A stretch of DNA of 64,000 nucleotides, taken from Oceanobacter sp045430275. GTDB taxonomy: Bacteria; Pseudomonadota; Gammaproteobacteria; Pseudomonadales; Oceanobacteraceae. How positions within the stretch are numbered: position 1 is the stretch's first letter; each line of letters opens with the position of its first letter. The position numbers and the translations under genes are program-made. The notes beneath the pieces are model-generated. The model ran no database searches. It had not been told where the DNA came from and saw only the letters and a program-made list of their open reading frames with translations. The DNA is taken from contig JAILXU010000001.1 of NCBI GenBank assembly GCA_045430275.1, positions 248,001 to 312,000 on the forward strand, written 5' to 3'. Positions 8,385 to 16,350 of the stretch are shown here, piece after piece.

Positions 8385-9938
8385 GTGTCAGTACAAGGTT
8401 CTGACGGTGTGTCGGCAGAACAGGGGCGTCTGTTGGCCGAGATGGCGGAGCAGTCAACGGATATGATCTCGCGTCATACCCCGGACGACTGGCGTTTTAT
8501 CTATGTCTCGCCCGCGATTACTCATCTTCTGGGTTATACGGTCGAGGAAATCATCGGGGTGTCGGCGTATGCGCTGTATCACCCGGATGATGCGGAAGAC
8601 TTTCAGCGCCGTGCGCCCAGCGTCATCTACGACCGTGGTCTTTACACTCATACCTACCGCTTTCGTTGCAAGGACGGACGGTACACCTGGCTGGAAAGCA
8701 CCAGTCGTTCGATTCGTGACCCGCAAACCGGGGCGTTAAAAGAAATTCTGGTGGTCTCGCGGGATGTCAGCCGTCGTATCGAAGCCGAGCATGCCAACCG
8801 GCGTTTGGCCAGAGTGCTGGAAAGCAGCAGCGATCTGGTGATCTTCCTTGATGCCGAGCATCGGGTTAGCGATATGAACGAAGCCGCTCGTCAGCGCCTG
8901 GCCATTGTGCCGATGGCGTGTCCCGCTTTGATGTTGAAAGACCTGTTTCATCCCGTCAGTTATCAGCATCTGCATGAAAAGGGATTGGTCGGTGTGCAGC
9001 AGTCCGGCCATTGGCGCGGCAGTGCTGACATGATGGCCCAGAACGGCGATGTGATTCCGGTGCTGCTGGAAATTCTGGCTCACCAAACCTTGTCTGGCGA
9101 CATGGAATACTTGTCGCTGGTGGCACGGGATATGACTGCACAACAGGCAATGGAGCAGGAGCGGGCGCAATATCAGGCTGATGTGGCGAGAGCCAGCCGC
9201 CTGGTGACGGTGGGCGAAATGGCGTCCGGGCTGGCGCATGAACTGAATCAGCCGCTGACAGCGGTGGTCAATTACGTCAGTGGCCTTGAGCGTCGCATTC
9301 AAGGCAAGGAACAGGTTGAGGTGGCGACCTTGTTGCCGCCACTGCAGCGTATTCGAGCCACGGCCTTGCGAGCGGGCAGCATTATTCGCCGCATGATGGA
9401 TTTCAGTCGCAAACGACCTCCGAGACAACAGCAACTGGCGCTGGAAAATCTGATTCTGGATGTGTTCGACTTTTGCAGTCGCAGCGCGCATCAGCATCAT
9501 GTCATGCTGGAACCTCCGCAGTTGTCATCGCCCTTGTACGTCTGGGCCGATCGGGTGCAACTGGAGCAGGTGTTGCTGAACTTGCTGCTGAATGCCATCG
9601 AAGCCTGCACTCTGGCGTCACTCGCCCAACCGGGGCGGGTGTGGGTGACTGTCGTACAAGATGCCAATACCGAGGCCGGTCGGGTTCAGATAGAGGTACA
9701 CGATCAGGGCTGTGGTCTGCCAGAAACCGGCCTGGTGCCCTTGCTGGAACCGTTTTACACCACCAAGCCCGAAGGGCTGGGCATGGGGTTGGCCATCAGC
9801 CGGGCGCTGGTGGAAGTTCATGGTGGCACGCTGCAAGCCAGGACAAAATCCACTGGCGGGGCGGTTTTCAGCTTCAGTCTGCGCCTTGCGCCTGATATAA
9901 CCGCCGCCCCATCAACAGAAGACAGCAAGCGAGACTGA
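8385..9938 (+). CDS. soluble PAS-domain sensor histidine kinase
   Basis: A cytoplasmic histidine kinase of about 517 aa without membrane segments. Order: a PAS_3-type domain with PAC motif (DDWRFIYVSPAITHLLGYT), a second PAS domain (SSSDLVIFLDAEHRV), a dimerisation/phosphoacceptor helix with GEMASGLAHELNQPLTAVVN (His acceptor), and a HATPase domain with N box (LLLNAIEA), G1 (DQGCGLP) and G2 (GLGMGLAISRALVE). The architecture resembles FixL-like kinases but lacks visible heme-PAS signatures. The start is uncertain: an ATG at 8295 would overlap the previous gene by 61 bp; GTG 8385, GTG 8409 and ATG 8442 are alternatives. It is followed eight bases later by its response regulator. Confidence 0.85.
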   Translation: MSVQGSDGVSAEQGRLLAEMAEQSTDMISRHTPDDWRFIYVSPAITHLLGYTVEEIIGVSAYALYHPDDAEDFQRRAPSVIYDRGLYTHTYRFRCKDGRYTWLESTSRSIRDPQTGALKEILVVSRDVSRRIEAEHANRRLARVLESSSDLVIFLDAEHRVSDMNEAARQRLAIVPMACPALMLKDLFHPVSYQHLHEKGLVGVQQSGHWRGSADMMAQNGDVIPVLLEILAHQTLSGDMEYLSLVARDMTAQQAMEQERAQYQADVARASRLVTVGEMASGLAHELNQPLTAVVNYVSGLERRIQGKEQVEVATLLPPLQRIRATALRAGSIIRRMMDFSRKRPPRQQQLALENLILDVFDFCSRSAHQHHVMLEPPQLSSPLYVWADRVQLEQVLLNLLLNAIEACTLASLAQPGRVWVTVVQDANTEAGRVQIEVHDQGCGLPETGLVPLLEPFYTTKPEGLGMGLAISRALVEVHGGTLQARTKSTGGAVFSFSLRLAPDITAAPSTEDSKRD

Positions 9939-9946
9939 CAGGCGGT

Positions 9947-10585
9947 ATGGAGAACGAAATCGATCAGATTGTGTACGTGGTGGACGATGACGCCGATGTG
10001 CGGGATTCACTCACCTGGCTTTTGGAGTCCATCGGTCTGAATGTCGTGGCTTGTGAGTCGGCGCTGGCATTTATCGAGACCTGTCCGCCGGAACAAAGTG
10101 GCTGTGTGATTATGGACGTGCGTATGCCGGGCCTCAGTGGCCTCAGTGCCCAGCAGCGTTTGCCGGAGCATCAGATCTGCATTCCGCTGATCATGATGTC
10201 GGCCCACGGCGATATTGATATGGCCGTTACCGCCATGACCCAGGGCGCACAGACGTTTCTGGAAAAGCCGTTTAATGATCAACTATTGCTGGATCAGGTT
10301 CAGACCGCACTGGATACCGACCGCCAGCGTTGCGCCGGGCGTCAGCAACAGCAGCAGATTCAGCACCGCTATAACGGCCTGACCCGGCGTGAAAAGCAGG
10401 TGTTTGATCGCATTATCAACGGTCTGGCCAATCAGGAAGTGGCGGACGATCTGGCTGTCAGTCGCAAAACGGTCGAAGGTCATCGTGCCAATGTGATGAA
10501 GAAAATGGCTGCATCCTCACTGGCCGATCTGATTCAGATGGCGGTGCTGATCGGGCAGGTTAATCTGGTGCGCTCTGACGATTGA
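9947..10585 (+). CDS. FixJ/NarL-type response regulator
   Basis: A 212-aa two-domain regulator. The receiver domain has the acidic pair DDD near residue 13, the phospho-accepting Asp in VIMDVRMPG and the Lys in FLEKPF. A Gln-rich linker leads to a LuxR-type helix-turn-helix (LTRREKQVFDRIINGLANQEVA and SRKTVEGHRANVMKKM). It belongs to the FixJ/TtrR/StyR-like group. Translational coupling with the PAS kinase eight bases upstream makes them a two-component pair; the signal and target genes are unknown. Its 3' end overlaps the convergent membrane-protein gene by 26 bp. Confidence 0.88.
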   Translation: MENEIDQIVYVVDDDADVRDSLTWLLESIGLNVVACESALAFIETCPPEQSGCVIMDVRMPGLSGLSAQQRLPEHQICIPLIMMSAHGDIDMAVTAMTQGAQTFLEKPFNDQLLLDQVQTALDTDRQRCAGRQQQQQIQHRYNGLTRREKQVFDRIINGLANQEVADDLAVSRKTVEGHRANVMKKMAASSLADLIQMAVLIGQVNLVRSDD

Positions 10586-11402
10586 TCCTGTACTGGCGGA
10601 TCGCTCCATACAGCACCAAATAGGCGGCGGCCAGCAACAGACACACCAACGTGCCCCAGTGAATCCCCAGTACTGGATAGAGAAAACTCACCGCCAGCGT
10701 GTACACCACCAGCGACCCCAGCCCATCCGGGTAATGCTTGATGGTGGTCGCCAGCACATCCGCACCGTAAGTCAGGTGCAGAATCAGCATCAGCGGAAAG
10801 AAACTGACCGGGAAAGCGGCCAGCAATCCTGCTCGTTCCGGCCCCAGCAGCGCACTCAGGCCAGTGATCATCAGAATCGTCAGAGACGCCATACTGGCCC
10901 GGAAAATCAGACTGCCAGTCTTGCTGCTCAGCCAGTGACGCCAAACGCTATCAGGGGCTGTTTGTTGAGATGCGGCAGCAACGGGCACTTCAGGAATGGG
11001 CTTCAACAAGGTGCGAAACAGCACAATCGCCGCCACCACAACCATCAGGCTGACCCAGCGATAGCCCGGCAACTGCTGCAACAGCAGATTACAGACAAAA
11101 AACGTGACCAGACCGGCGATGATCGCCAGCGGCATAAACGCCACCTTGCCACGGCGCACAATTACCTGTGCATAGCCCCACGCCAGCGCCGCCGAGGCAC
11201 TCAGCCCGGACAAGGCATACACAGCACTGTCAGCGGCGAACTGCGCGCCTTGTTGCCAGCCAAAAAAGTACAGCGCAATGCCGGTGCCCAGCGGGAAGCC
11301 CGCCAGCAAGCCCGCATGACGCGGACTCATGCGTTCGGCCACTCTGGCCAGCAGAACAACGGTTAGAAACGTCACCAGGATTTTCGAAAGAATCAGCATC
11401 AT
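10560..11402 (-). CDS. polytopic membrane protein with internal duplication
   Basis: An inner-membrane protein of about 280 aa, nearly all hydrophobic, with about eight to ten membrane segments. Two similar halves are visible: RHAGLLAGFPLGTGIAL near residue 30 and ERAGLLAAFPVSFFPLML near residue 190 occupy matching positions, suggesting an inverted or tandem repeat as in many transporters. No named family was recognised. The start is chosen at the Met pair preceding LILSKILV, where the first membrane helix begins; the frame is open 18 codons further upstream without a ribosome-binding site. Its 3' end overlaps the convergent response-regulator gene. Confidence 0.65.
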   Translation of the reverse strand: MMLILSKILVTFLTVVLLARVAERMSPRHAGLLAGFPLGTGIALYFFGWQQGAQFAADSAVYALSGLSASAALAWGYAQVIVRRGKVAFMPLAIIAGLVTFFVCNLLLQQLPGYRWVSLMVVVAAIVLFRTLLKPIPEVPVAAASQQTAPDSVWRHWLSSKTGSLIFRASMASLTILMITGLSALLGPERAGLLAAFPVSFFPLMLILHLTYGADVLATTIKHYPDGLGSLVVYTLAVSFLYPVLGIHWGTLVCLLLAAAYLVLYGAIRQYRINRQSAPD

Positions 11403-11532
11403 CAGGCTCACGGCAGAAGAGGACGATAACCTACGCGTGCAACCACCGTGGCTCAATGCGTAAAAGTGCGTAGGGGAGTGATAGGAAAGGAACTCAAGTG
11501 GTCGCCTTCTATCTACACTGACTCTCTGTTTT

Positions 11533-11547
11533 TGTTATGTTATAACG
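11533..11547 (+). promoter_or_regulatory. candidate Zur box upstream of the zinc operon
   Basis: TGTTATGTTATAACG matches 13 of 15 positions of the gammaproteobacterial Zur palindrome TGTTATAWTATAACA. It lies 37 bp before the DUF1826 start, where a repressor would block transcription. A second match sits in the other promoter of the same locus (14026-14040). Confidence 0.75.
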
Positions 11548-11583
11548 TATTTTGGCAGTAATCATTAGAGAGAGGTAAACGCC

Positions 11584-12231
11584 ATGGGTGCATTGGCTGT
11601 GTCGCAGGACACATCGTTGGGTCAGTTGTCGGAGTCATTTTTGCCCGATGTCTTGACGGATATTTACCTTGAAGACAAAAACATCGTGGTTTGGCGGCGT
11701 ATCCTGCCGCCTGACCTGGTACTGGCATTGCAACAGCATTTACAAAAATCTCACTCCATCCGGTTGTCCTTATCACTTTCCCCCAAGGATGCGGCGGAGA
11801 CGTTAAAGGCCGCGCTGTCCCCCGTGAGTTGCGGTACAGATTTGGCCAATATGCTGGCCGACATGGTGGAAATGTTCTGCTGCCTGTTTGATCTGGAACG
11901 TGCCGGGTTGCGCCTGACCACACTGGAAGGGGCGATGTGTCCGAAGTTCCATGTGGACAAGGTGCCTTGTCGTCTGGTGACGACGTTGACCGGGCCAGGA
12001 ACAGAATGGCTACCGAATGACGTGTTGAATCGGGATGGCCTGGGTGCCGGAGCCGAGCATTTCAAATTGTATGATGATGATCGGGATATTCAGCAAATGA
12101 CGCTGGGTGATGTGGCTCTGATCAAGGGAGAACGCTGGATTGGGAATGAGAATCGGGGTGTGGTGCATCGTTCTCCTTCCGTCAAACCGGGTGAGAAACG
12201 TCTGTTGATGACGCTGGATTTTGCTGACTGA
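11584..12231 (+). CDS. DUF1826 protein, likely zinc-starvation gene
   Basis: A 215-aa cytoplasmic protein of the DUF1826 family. Recognisable features are PKFHVDKVPCRLVTTLTGPGTEW, a GAEHFKL segment and the C-terminal RGVVHRSPSV, with conserved His and Asp residues that could bind metal in a jelly-roll-like fold. Relatives are found in Zur regulons; the biochemical role is not established. A good AGAGAGG ribosome-binding site precedes the ATG. It is the first gene after the Zur-box candidate and is followed by the ZrgA-like and MerC-like genes, with gaps of 27 and 12 bp. Confidence 0.82.
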   Translation: MGALAVSQDTSLGQLSESFLPDVLTDIYLEDKNIVVWRRILPPDLVLALQQHLQKSHSIRLSLSLSPKDAAETLKAALSPVSCGTDLANMLADMVEMFCCLFDLERAGLRLTTLEGAMCPKFHVDKVPCRLVTTLTGPGTEWLPNDVLNRDGLGAGAEHFKLYDDDRDIQQMTLGDVALIKGERWIGNENRGVVHRSPSVKPGEKRLLMTLDFAD

Positions 12232-12258
12232 ATGTCAAATTACTGGAGTTGATTGTTT

Positions 12259-12912
12259 ATGTTGTTTCGCCGTTCTCACACCGCTGGTGTGTTGATGACC
12301 CTGCTGGCAAGTACTGCTTTCAGCTCTGACCATGATGGTCAGCACAGCCACGTTCATGGTGCTGCCGAGTTGATGGTGGCGCTGGAAGGTGACTCGGTTG
12401 AGATCATGCTGGAATCTCCGGCTGCGAATATCGTGGGTTTTGAGCACAAGGCCACCTCGGCAGAGCAGATTGCAGCGGTTGAGCAGGCCGAAGCCTTGCT
12501 GAAGCAACCGCTGACGCTGTTTTCTCTGGGAGGGCAGTGTCAGGTTAGCGAGCTGGAGCTGAATATGGATGCGGTGGAGCCGGAAGCGCACGAACAGCAC
12601 CATGACCACGAACAGCAGGACGACGATCATCATCATGAGAAGCATCATGATGAGCACAAACACGATCATGATGAGCACGAAGAAGCTCACGATCAAAAAG
12701 AGCAGGGTTCTTCTCATGGCGAAGTCAGCGCGCACTATCACTTCAAGTGCCAGAATGCTGACCAGATCCGTACTCTGACCGTGAATCTCGGGCAGCATTT
12801 TCCGGCCATTGAATCCCTGTCGGTTGCCTGGATCAACGAGAAAGCTCAGGGAGCCATGACGCTGAATAAAAGCCAGCTCACCGGTTCGCAGCGAACCATT
12901 GAATTTCGTTAA
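12259..12912 (+). CDS. ZrgA-like periplasmic zinc-binding protein (DUF2796)
   Basis: A 217-aa exported protein of the DUF2796/ZrgA family. A signal peptide (MLFRRSHTAGVLMTLLAST) precedes HSHVHGAAELMVALEGD, the family's N-terminal hallmark. A central segment at about residues 112-155 is almost entirely His, Asp and Glu and is probably a flexible zinc-collecting loop. The C-terminal part contains the second conserved domain (YHFKCQNADQIRTL). In Vibrio, ZrgA works with an ABC system under Zur control; the same partners are encoded here at 14078-16004. The ATG start at 12259 has a GGAG site nine bases upstream. Confidence 0.85.
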   Translation: MLFRRSHTAGVLMTLLASTAFSSDHDGQHSHVHGAAELMVALEGDSVEIMLESPAANIVGFEHKATSAEQIAAVEQAEALLKQPLTLFSLGGQCQVSELELNMDAVEPEAHEQHHDHEQQDDDHHHEKHHDEHKHDHDEHEEAHDQKEQGSSHGEVSAHYHFKCQNADQIRTLTVNLGQHFPAIESLSVAWINEKAQGAMTLNKSQLTGSQRTIEFR

Positions 12913-12924
12913 TTGAGGGTGGGT

Positions 12925-13320
12925 ATGAATCATCAAACGCTTACGGATCGCATGGCAATCAGCCTGTCATTTCTTTGTACCCTGCATTGTCTGGCGCTGC
13001 CGGTATTGTTGGCGGTGGTGCCGTCACTGACGGCTTTGTCGCTGGACAATGAAGCGTTTCACCTCTGGATGCTGGTTGCAGTTGTGCCAATCAGCGGATT
13101 TGCGCTGGCGGTGGGATACCGCAAGCACAACAGTTACCCGGTGCTGGTAATTGGGAGTCTGGGATTGCTGGTGATGATACTGGCGGTGCTGCTGGGCCAT
13201 GACTGGCTGGGCGATGCGGGGGAAAAGATGCTGACGGTGCTGGGTGCGTCGGTGATCGCTCTGGCCCATTATCTGAACCAGAGACTGTGCCGCGAGCAGG
13301 ATTGCCGCTGCCACGAATAG
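12925..13320 (+). CDS. MerC-domain membrane protein
   Basis: A 131-aa inner-membrane protein with four hydrophobic segments and the MerC-type first helix motif CTLHCLALP, whose paired Cys residues bind soft metals in mercury MerC proteins. The C-terminus ends CREQDCRCHE, a second metal-ligand cluster. Its place as third gene of the Zur-box operon suggests zinc or related metal handling rather than mercury resistance; no mer genes are present. The start is ATG 12925 with a GAGGGTGGG site; a TTG 12 bases upstream is less likely. Confidence 0.8.
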   Translation: MNHQTLTDRMAISLSFLCTLHCLALPVLLAVVPSLTALSLDNEAFHLWMLVAVVPISGFALAVGYRKHNSYPVLVIGSLGLLVMILAVLLGHDWLGDAGEKMLTVLGASVIALAHYLNQRLCREQDCRCHE

Positions 13321-13329
13321 GCGGCGGTG

Positions 13330-13989
13330 TTACTCGTCTTTTGGTTCGTCTTCTTCGGTGTAAGGCTCGAAGCTGTCCATGGTCAGAGTGTAAGCTGAGG
13401 TAGCCACTTCATTTTCTGTCAGTGTGGTTTCCAGTACGCCAGAAACCCAGAAGGGATCGTACAGCGCTTCAAGCGTCAAACCATCGGGTGCGTTGACCAG
13501 AATAATCTGGTTTGGCGGCGGCGGCGGTACGTGAATACAGGCACCGAAGAAAGGCACCAGGAAGAATTGCGTGATCACCCGGTCATCGTCGAATTCCAGC
13601 GGCACAATAAAGCCCGCCAGACGAATGGCCTGGCCGTTCATGTCTTCAACCACGCGCGTGGAAACCAGTGCTTGCTGATAGGGATCTTCGTGGGCCTGGG
13701 CAACGGCAGCGCGAATCTGGCTGCTGAGTTGATCCTCTGCCGAACCATCTTGAATGTCGTTGATGTATTCCGGCGGATTCAACAAGGCATCGAGGTCATC
13801 CTCGGGCATCAGATCCGTCCAGTCGATGGTGTTGAACTCGGTCGGCTGAACCGCTGCAACGGCCTTGGCAAACAGGCCCGGCGAGTGGGAGGAGATGGAT
13901 GACGAATCGCCACAGCCTGCCAATAATACTGCGGCGAGACCGAGCGAGCACAGGCGGATAACGCCTGGAATTACAAAGGGATTGTTCAC
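13330..13989 (-). CDS. DUF3299 lipoprotein of the zinc locus
   Basis: A 219-aa predicted lipoprotein: the signal peptide ends in AAVLLAGC. The C-terminal domain matches DUF3299 (IRLAGFIVPLEFDD, FFLVPFFGACIHVPPPPPNQI, DPFWVSGVLET), in which the conserved Cys and His of ACIHVPPPPPNQ may bind metal. In Pseudomonas a protein of this family sits with a DUF2796 protein and a LolD/FtsX-type ABC pair in a Zur-controlled cluster, as here. It is transcribed divergently from the ABC genes, sharing the Zur-box candidate at 14026. The start is taken as GTG 13989; a TTG two codons earlier is possible. Confidence 0.82.
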   Translation of the reverse strand: MNNPFVIPGVIRLCSLGLAAVLLAGCGDSSSISSHSPGLFAKAVAAVQPTEFNTIDWTDLMPEDDLDALLNPPEYINDIQDGSAEDQLSSQIRAAVAQAHEDPYQQALVSTRVVEDMNGQAIRLAGFIVPLEFDDDRVITQFFLVPFFGACIHVPPPPPNQIILVNAPDGLTLEALYDPFWVSGVLETTLTENEVATSAYTLTMDSFEPYTEEDEPKDE

Positions 13990-14025
13990 AATCAAAGACC
14001 TGTCATACGCCGGTTGGCTATGTGA

Positions 14026-14040
14026 TGTTATATTATTTCG
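14026..14040 (+). promoter_or_regulatory. candidate Zur box between DUF3299 and ABC genes
   Basis: TGTTATATTATTTCG matches 12 of 15 positions of the Zur consensus TGTTATAWTATAACA, with a perfect left half. It lies 37 bp from the DUF3299 start and 38 bp from the ABC ATPase start, so one site could control both directions. Confidence 0.7.
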
Positions 14041-14077
14041 ACTTTAGTCACTCTGTGCATTCCACTGCAAGTCTTAT

Positions 14078-14755
14078 ATGTCTGTCATTCTGAATAACCT
14101 GCATTTTTCTTATCCTGGTTCCCGTCTGGCCACGCTTGAAATCGACCACTGGGCCGTGAATTCTGGCGAGGCGGTCTTTCTTCAGGGCCAGTCTGGCACG
14201 GGCAAATCCACCTTGTTGAACCTGATCAGTGGCGTGCTTTCGGGTGCGACGGGAGAAGTCTCGGTGCTGGGGCAGCGACTGGATGCTATGAGTGGCAGCC
14301 AGCGCGATCGGTTCCGGGCCAATCACATCGGCTATGTGTTTCAGCAGTTCAATCTGGTGCCGTATCTGGATGCGCTGGACAACATTCGACTGGCCAATCG
14401 GTTTTCCAGCCGCAAGCAGTCGCCGGAACGGCCCCTGTCAGAGATTCAGGCGCTGCTGGATGATCTGCAACTGTCGGAAACGGACTGGAGCAAACCGGCC
14501 TCACATCTGAGTATCGGACAGCAGCAGCGAGTGGCGATTGCGCGAGCGCTGGTGAATCAACCGGAAGTGCTGATTGCCGACGAGCCTACTTCCTCACTGG
14601 ATCAGGAAAACCGCGACAACTTTATGCAGGTGCTGATGAAGCGCGTTGAGCGCGACGGGATCACGCTGATTTTCGTCAGCCATGATCGCACTCTGGAACA
14701 CCACTTCAAGCGGGTTGAACGCCTGTCAGGCATCAACCGGGCAGGAGGTCGCTGA
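14078..14755 (+). CDS. ABC transporter ATPase of the zinc locus
   Basis: A 225-aa ATPase of the LolD/MacB-type group. Walker A is GQSGTGKST (37-45), the Q loop is in YVFQQFNLVPYL, the signature is LSIGQQQRVAIARAL, Walker B is VLIADEPTSSLD and the H loop is VSHD. It pairs with the FtsX-type permease whose start codon follows one base after its stop. This pair is conserved next to DUF2796 and DUF3299 genes and is thought to act in zinc homeostasis, though LolD/MacB-type pairs often work as mechanotransmitters rather than importers. The divergent promoter carries a Zur-box candidate. Confidence 0.88.
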   Translation: MSVILNNLHFSYPGSRLATLEIDHWAVNSGEAVFLQGQSGTGKSTLLNLISGVLSGATGEVSVLGQRLDAMSGSQRDRFRANHIGYVFQQFNLVPYLDALDNIRLANRFSSRKQSPERPLSEIQALLDDLQLSETDWSKPASHLSIGQQQRVAIARALVNQPEVLIADEPTSSLDQENRDNFMQVLMKRVERDGITLIFVSHDRTLEHHFKRVERLSGINRAGGR

Positions 14756-14756
14756 G

Positions 14757-16004
14757 ATGTTTTTTCGACTCGCTCTGAAAAGTCTGCTGAGCCGCAAGGG
14801 TTCGGTGATTCTGACTATTTTGGCCATCAGCGTCAGCGTGTTTGTAATGCTGGGCGTTGAGCACATTCGCCAGCAAACCCGCGAGAATTTCAGTAACACG
14901 GTGTCCGGCGTGGATCTGGTGGTAGGGGCCAGAACCGGCAGCCTGAATCTGCTGCTGTACAGCGTGTTTCACATTGGTAATCCGACCAATAACATTCAAT
15001 GGCACACCTATGAAAAAATCGCCAGCAACCCCAAGGTGGATTGGGCGGTGCCGATGTCGCTGGGCGATTCCCATAAAGGCTATCGCGTGTTAGGGACAAC
15101 GACGGATTACTTTACACACTTCAGCTACGGTGCCAAACGCAAGCTGATGTTTGAATCCGGCAAGCCGTTTGACGATGTATTCGACGTGGTGCTCGGCTAC
15201 GAGGTGGCCAAGCGCCTGAATTACCAGCTCGGGGACAAGCTGGTACTGGCTCACGGTGTGGCTGCCACCAGCTTCAGCAAACACGACGACAATCCATTCA
15301 GGGTTTCCGGCATTCTGGAGCCGACCGGCACGCCGGTTGACCAGACTTTGCACGTCAGCTTGCAAGGCATTGAAGCCATTCACCTGAACTGGCAGCAAGG
15401 GGTGAATATGAATCGGGCGGGCCGGATGCCGAAACCGGATCAGGCCACGCTTCAGGCGCTGACGCCGGACAACATCACGGCCTTTATGCTGGGGCTGAAA
15501 TCCCGCATGGCGGTGTTTCGGGTGCAGCGTGATATCAACAATTATCGTGCTGAGCCTCTGATGGCGATTTTGCCCGGCGTGGCCTTGTCGGAGCTGTGGC
15601 AGATGATGAGCGTGCTGGAAGACACACTGCGGTTTGTCTCGGCGCTGGTGCTGCTGGCAGCCCTGATGGGATTGGCCTCGATGTTGATTGCCTCGATTCG
15701 GGAGCGTCAGCCAGAGATGACCTTGCTGCGCGTGATCGGTGCATCGCCCTGGTATCTGGTGCTGTTGATTGAGCTGGAAACCTTGTTGATCAGCTTGTCG
15801 GCCTGTGTGCTGGGCGTGGTGTCGCTGTTTGCCATTCTGAACGGGTTTGAAGATATGCTGGCGTCCAGCTTCGGGCTGCGAATCAGTACCGACCTGTTGA
15901 CGCTGGCCAATCCGATTTTGCTGGGGCTGGTGGTGGGTTTGTCACTGTTGGTGACGGCCTTTGCGGCGCTGATGGCAGTGCTCAGGAGCCGGGCAGGGCG
16001 GTAG
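14757..16004 (+). CDS. FtsX/MacB-type ABC permease of the zinc locus
   Basis: A 415-aa permease with the FtsX topology: one N-terminal membrane helix (VILTILAISVSVFVMLGV), a periplasmic domain of about 220 residues, then three membrane helices in the C-terminal third with the FtsX-domain RERQPEMTLLRVIGASPWYL stretch. The start ATG at 14757 has a CAGGAGG site; a longer in-frame opening overlaps the ATPase gene and is unlikely. With the ATPase it forms a membrane complex that probably couples ATP use to periplasmic work on zinc-binding partners such as the ZrgA-like and DUF3299 proteins. Confidence 0.85.
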   Translation: MFFRLALKSLLSRKGSVILTILAISVSVFVMLGVEHIRQQTRENFSNTVSGVDLVVGARTGSLNLLLYSVFHIGNPTNNIQWHTYEKIASNPKVDWAVPMSLGDSHKGYRVLGTTTDYFTHFSYGAKRKLMFESGKPFDDVFDVVLGYEVAKRLNYQLGDKLVLAHGVAATSFSKHDDNPFRVSGILEPTGTPVDQTLHVSLQGIEAIHLNWQQGVNMNRAGRMPKPDQATLQALTPDNITAFMLGLKSRMAVFRVQRDINNYRAEPLMAILPGVALSELWQMMSVLEDTLRFVSALVLLAALMGLASMLIASIRERQPEMTLLRVIGASPWYLVLLIELETLLISLSACVLGVVSLFAILNGFEDMLASSFGLRISTDLLTLANPILLGLVVGLSLLVTAFAALMAVLRSRAGR

Positions 16005-16056
16005 TTCTTTGATTTATTCCTGCATTCCCTGCAGGAAATCTCCAATCAATAATCGC

Positions 16057-16092
16057 GTTATCTGGGCAACCCGACAGGATTACCCAGATAAC
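16057..16092. terminator. stem-loop between convergent permease and tautomerase genes
   Basis: A perfect 10-bp inverted repeat (GTTATCTGGG at 16057-16066, CCCAGATAAC at 16083-16092) with a 16-nt loop lies between two converging genes. There is no T run, so termination is inferred from position. Confidence 0.6.
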
Positions 16093-16095
16093 GGC

Positions 16096-16311
16096 CTAGC
16101 TGGCCATTATCTTCTTCACATCGTCCAGACTCAGGGCATTGCCGCCCACGCCCCAGTGGCCGTCGTTCACTTCATTCACAATCACCCAGGTGACATCGCG
16201 CAGCTTTTCGCTGGTGGTTTCAGCCACCGCGTCGGTGATCCGTGAGATCAGCTCTGCAGACTGATCGTTGCTCAATTCGTCCTTAAATACCTTCACTTCG
16301 ATTAACGGCAT
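16096..16311 (-). CDS. 4-oxalocrotonate tautomerase-family protein
   Basis: A 71-aa protein beginning Met-Pro-Leu-Ile-Glu; removal of Met exposes Pro1, the catalytic base of this superfamily, which interconverts keto and enol forms of small acids. The helix DQSAELISRITDAVAETT and the strand VTWVIVNEV are typical. It is cytoplasmic and forms oligomers in known relatives. It lies 39 bp downstream of the azoreductase gene on the same strand and is probably co-transcribed with it; no catechol meta-cleavage pathway is nearby, so the substrate is open. Confidence 0.88.
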   Translation of the reverse strand: MPLIEVKVFKDELSNDQSAELISRITDAVAETTSEKLRDVTWVIVNEVNDGHWGVGGNALSLDDVKKIMAS

Positions 16312-16350
16312 AACACGTTTCTCCTGTTGGTTCGGAAAGTTCGGTTCAGG

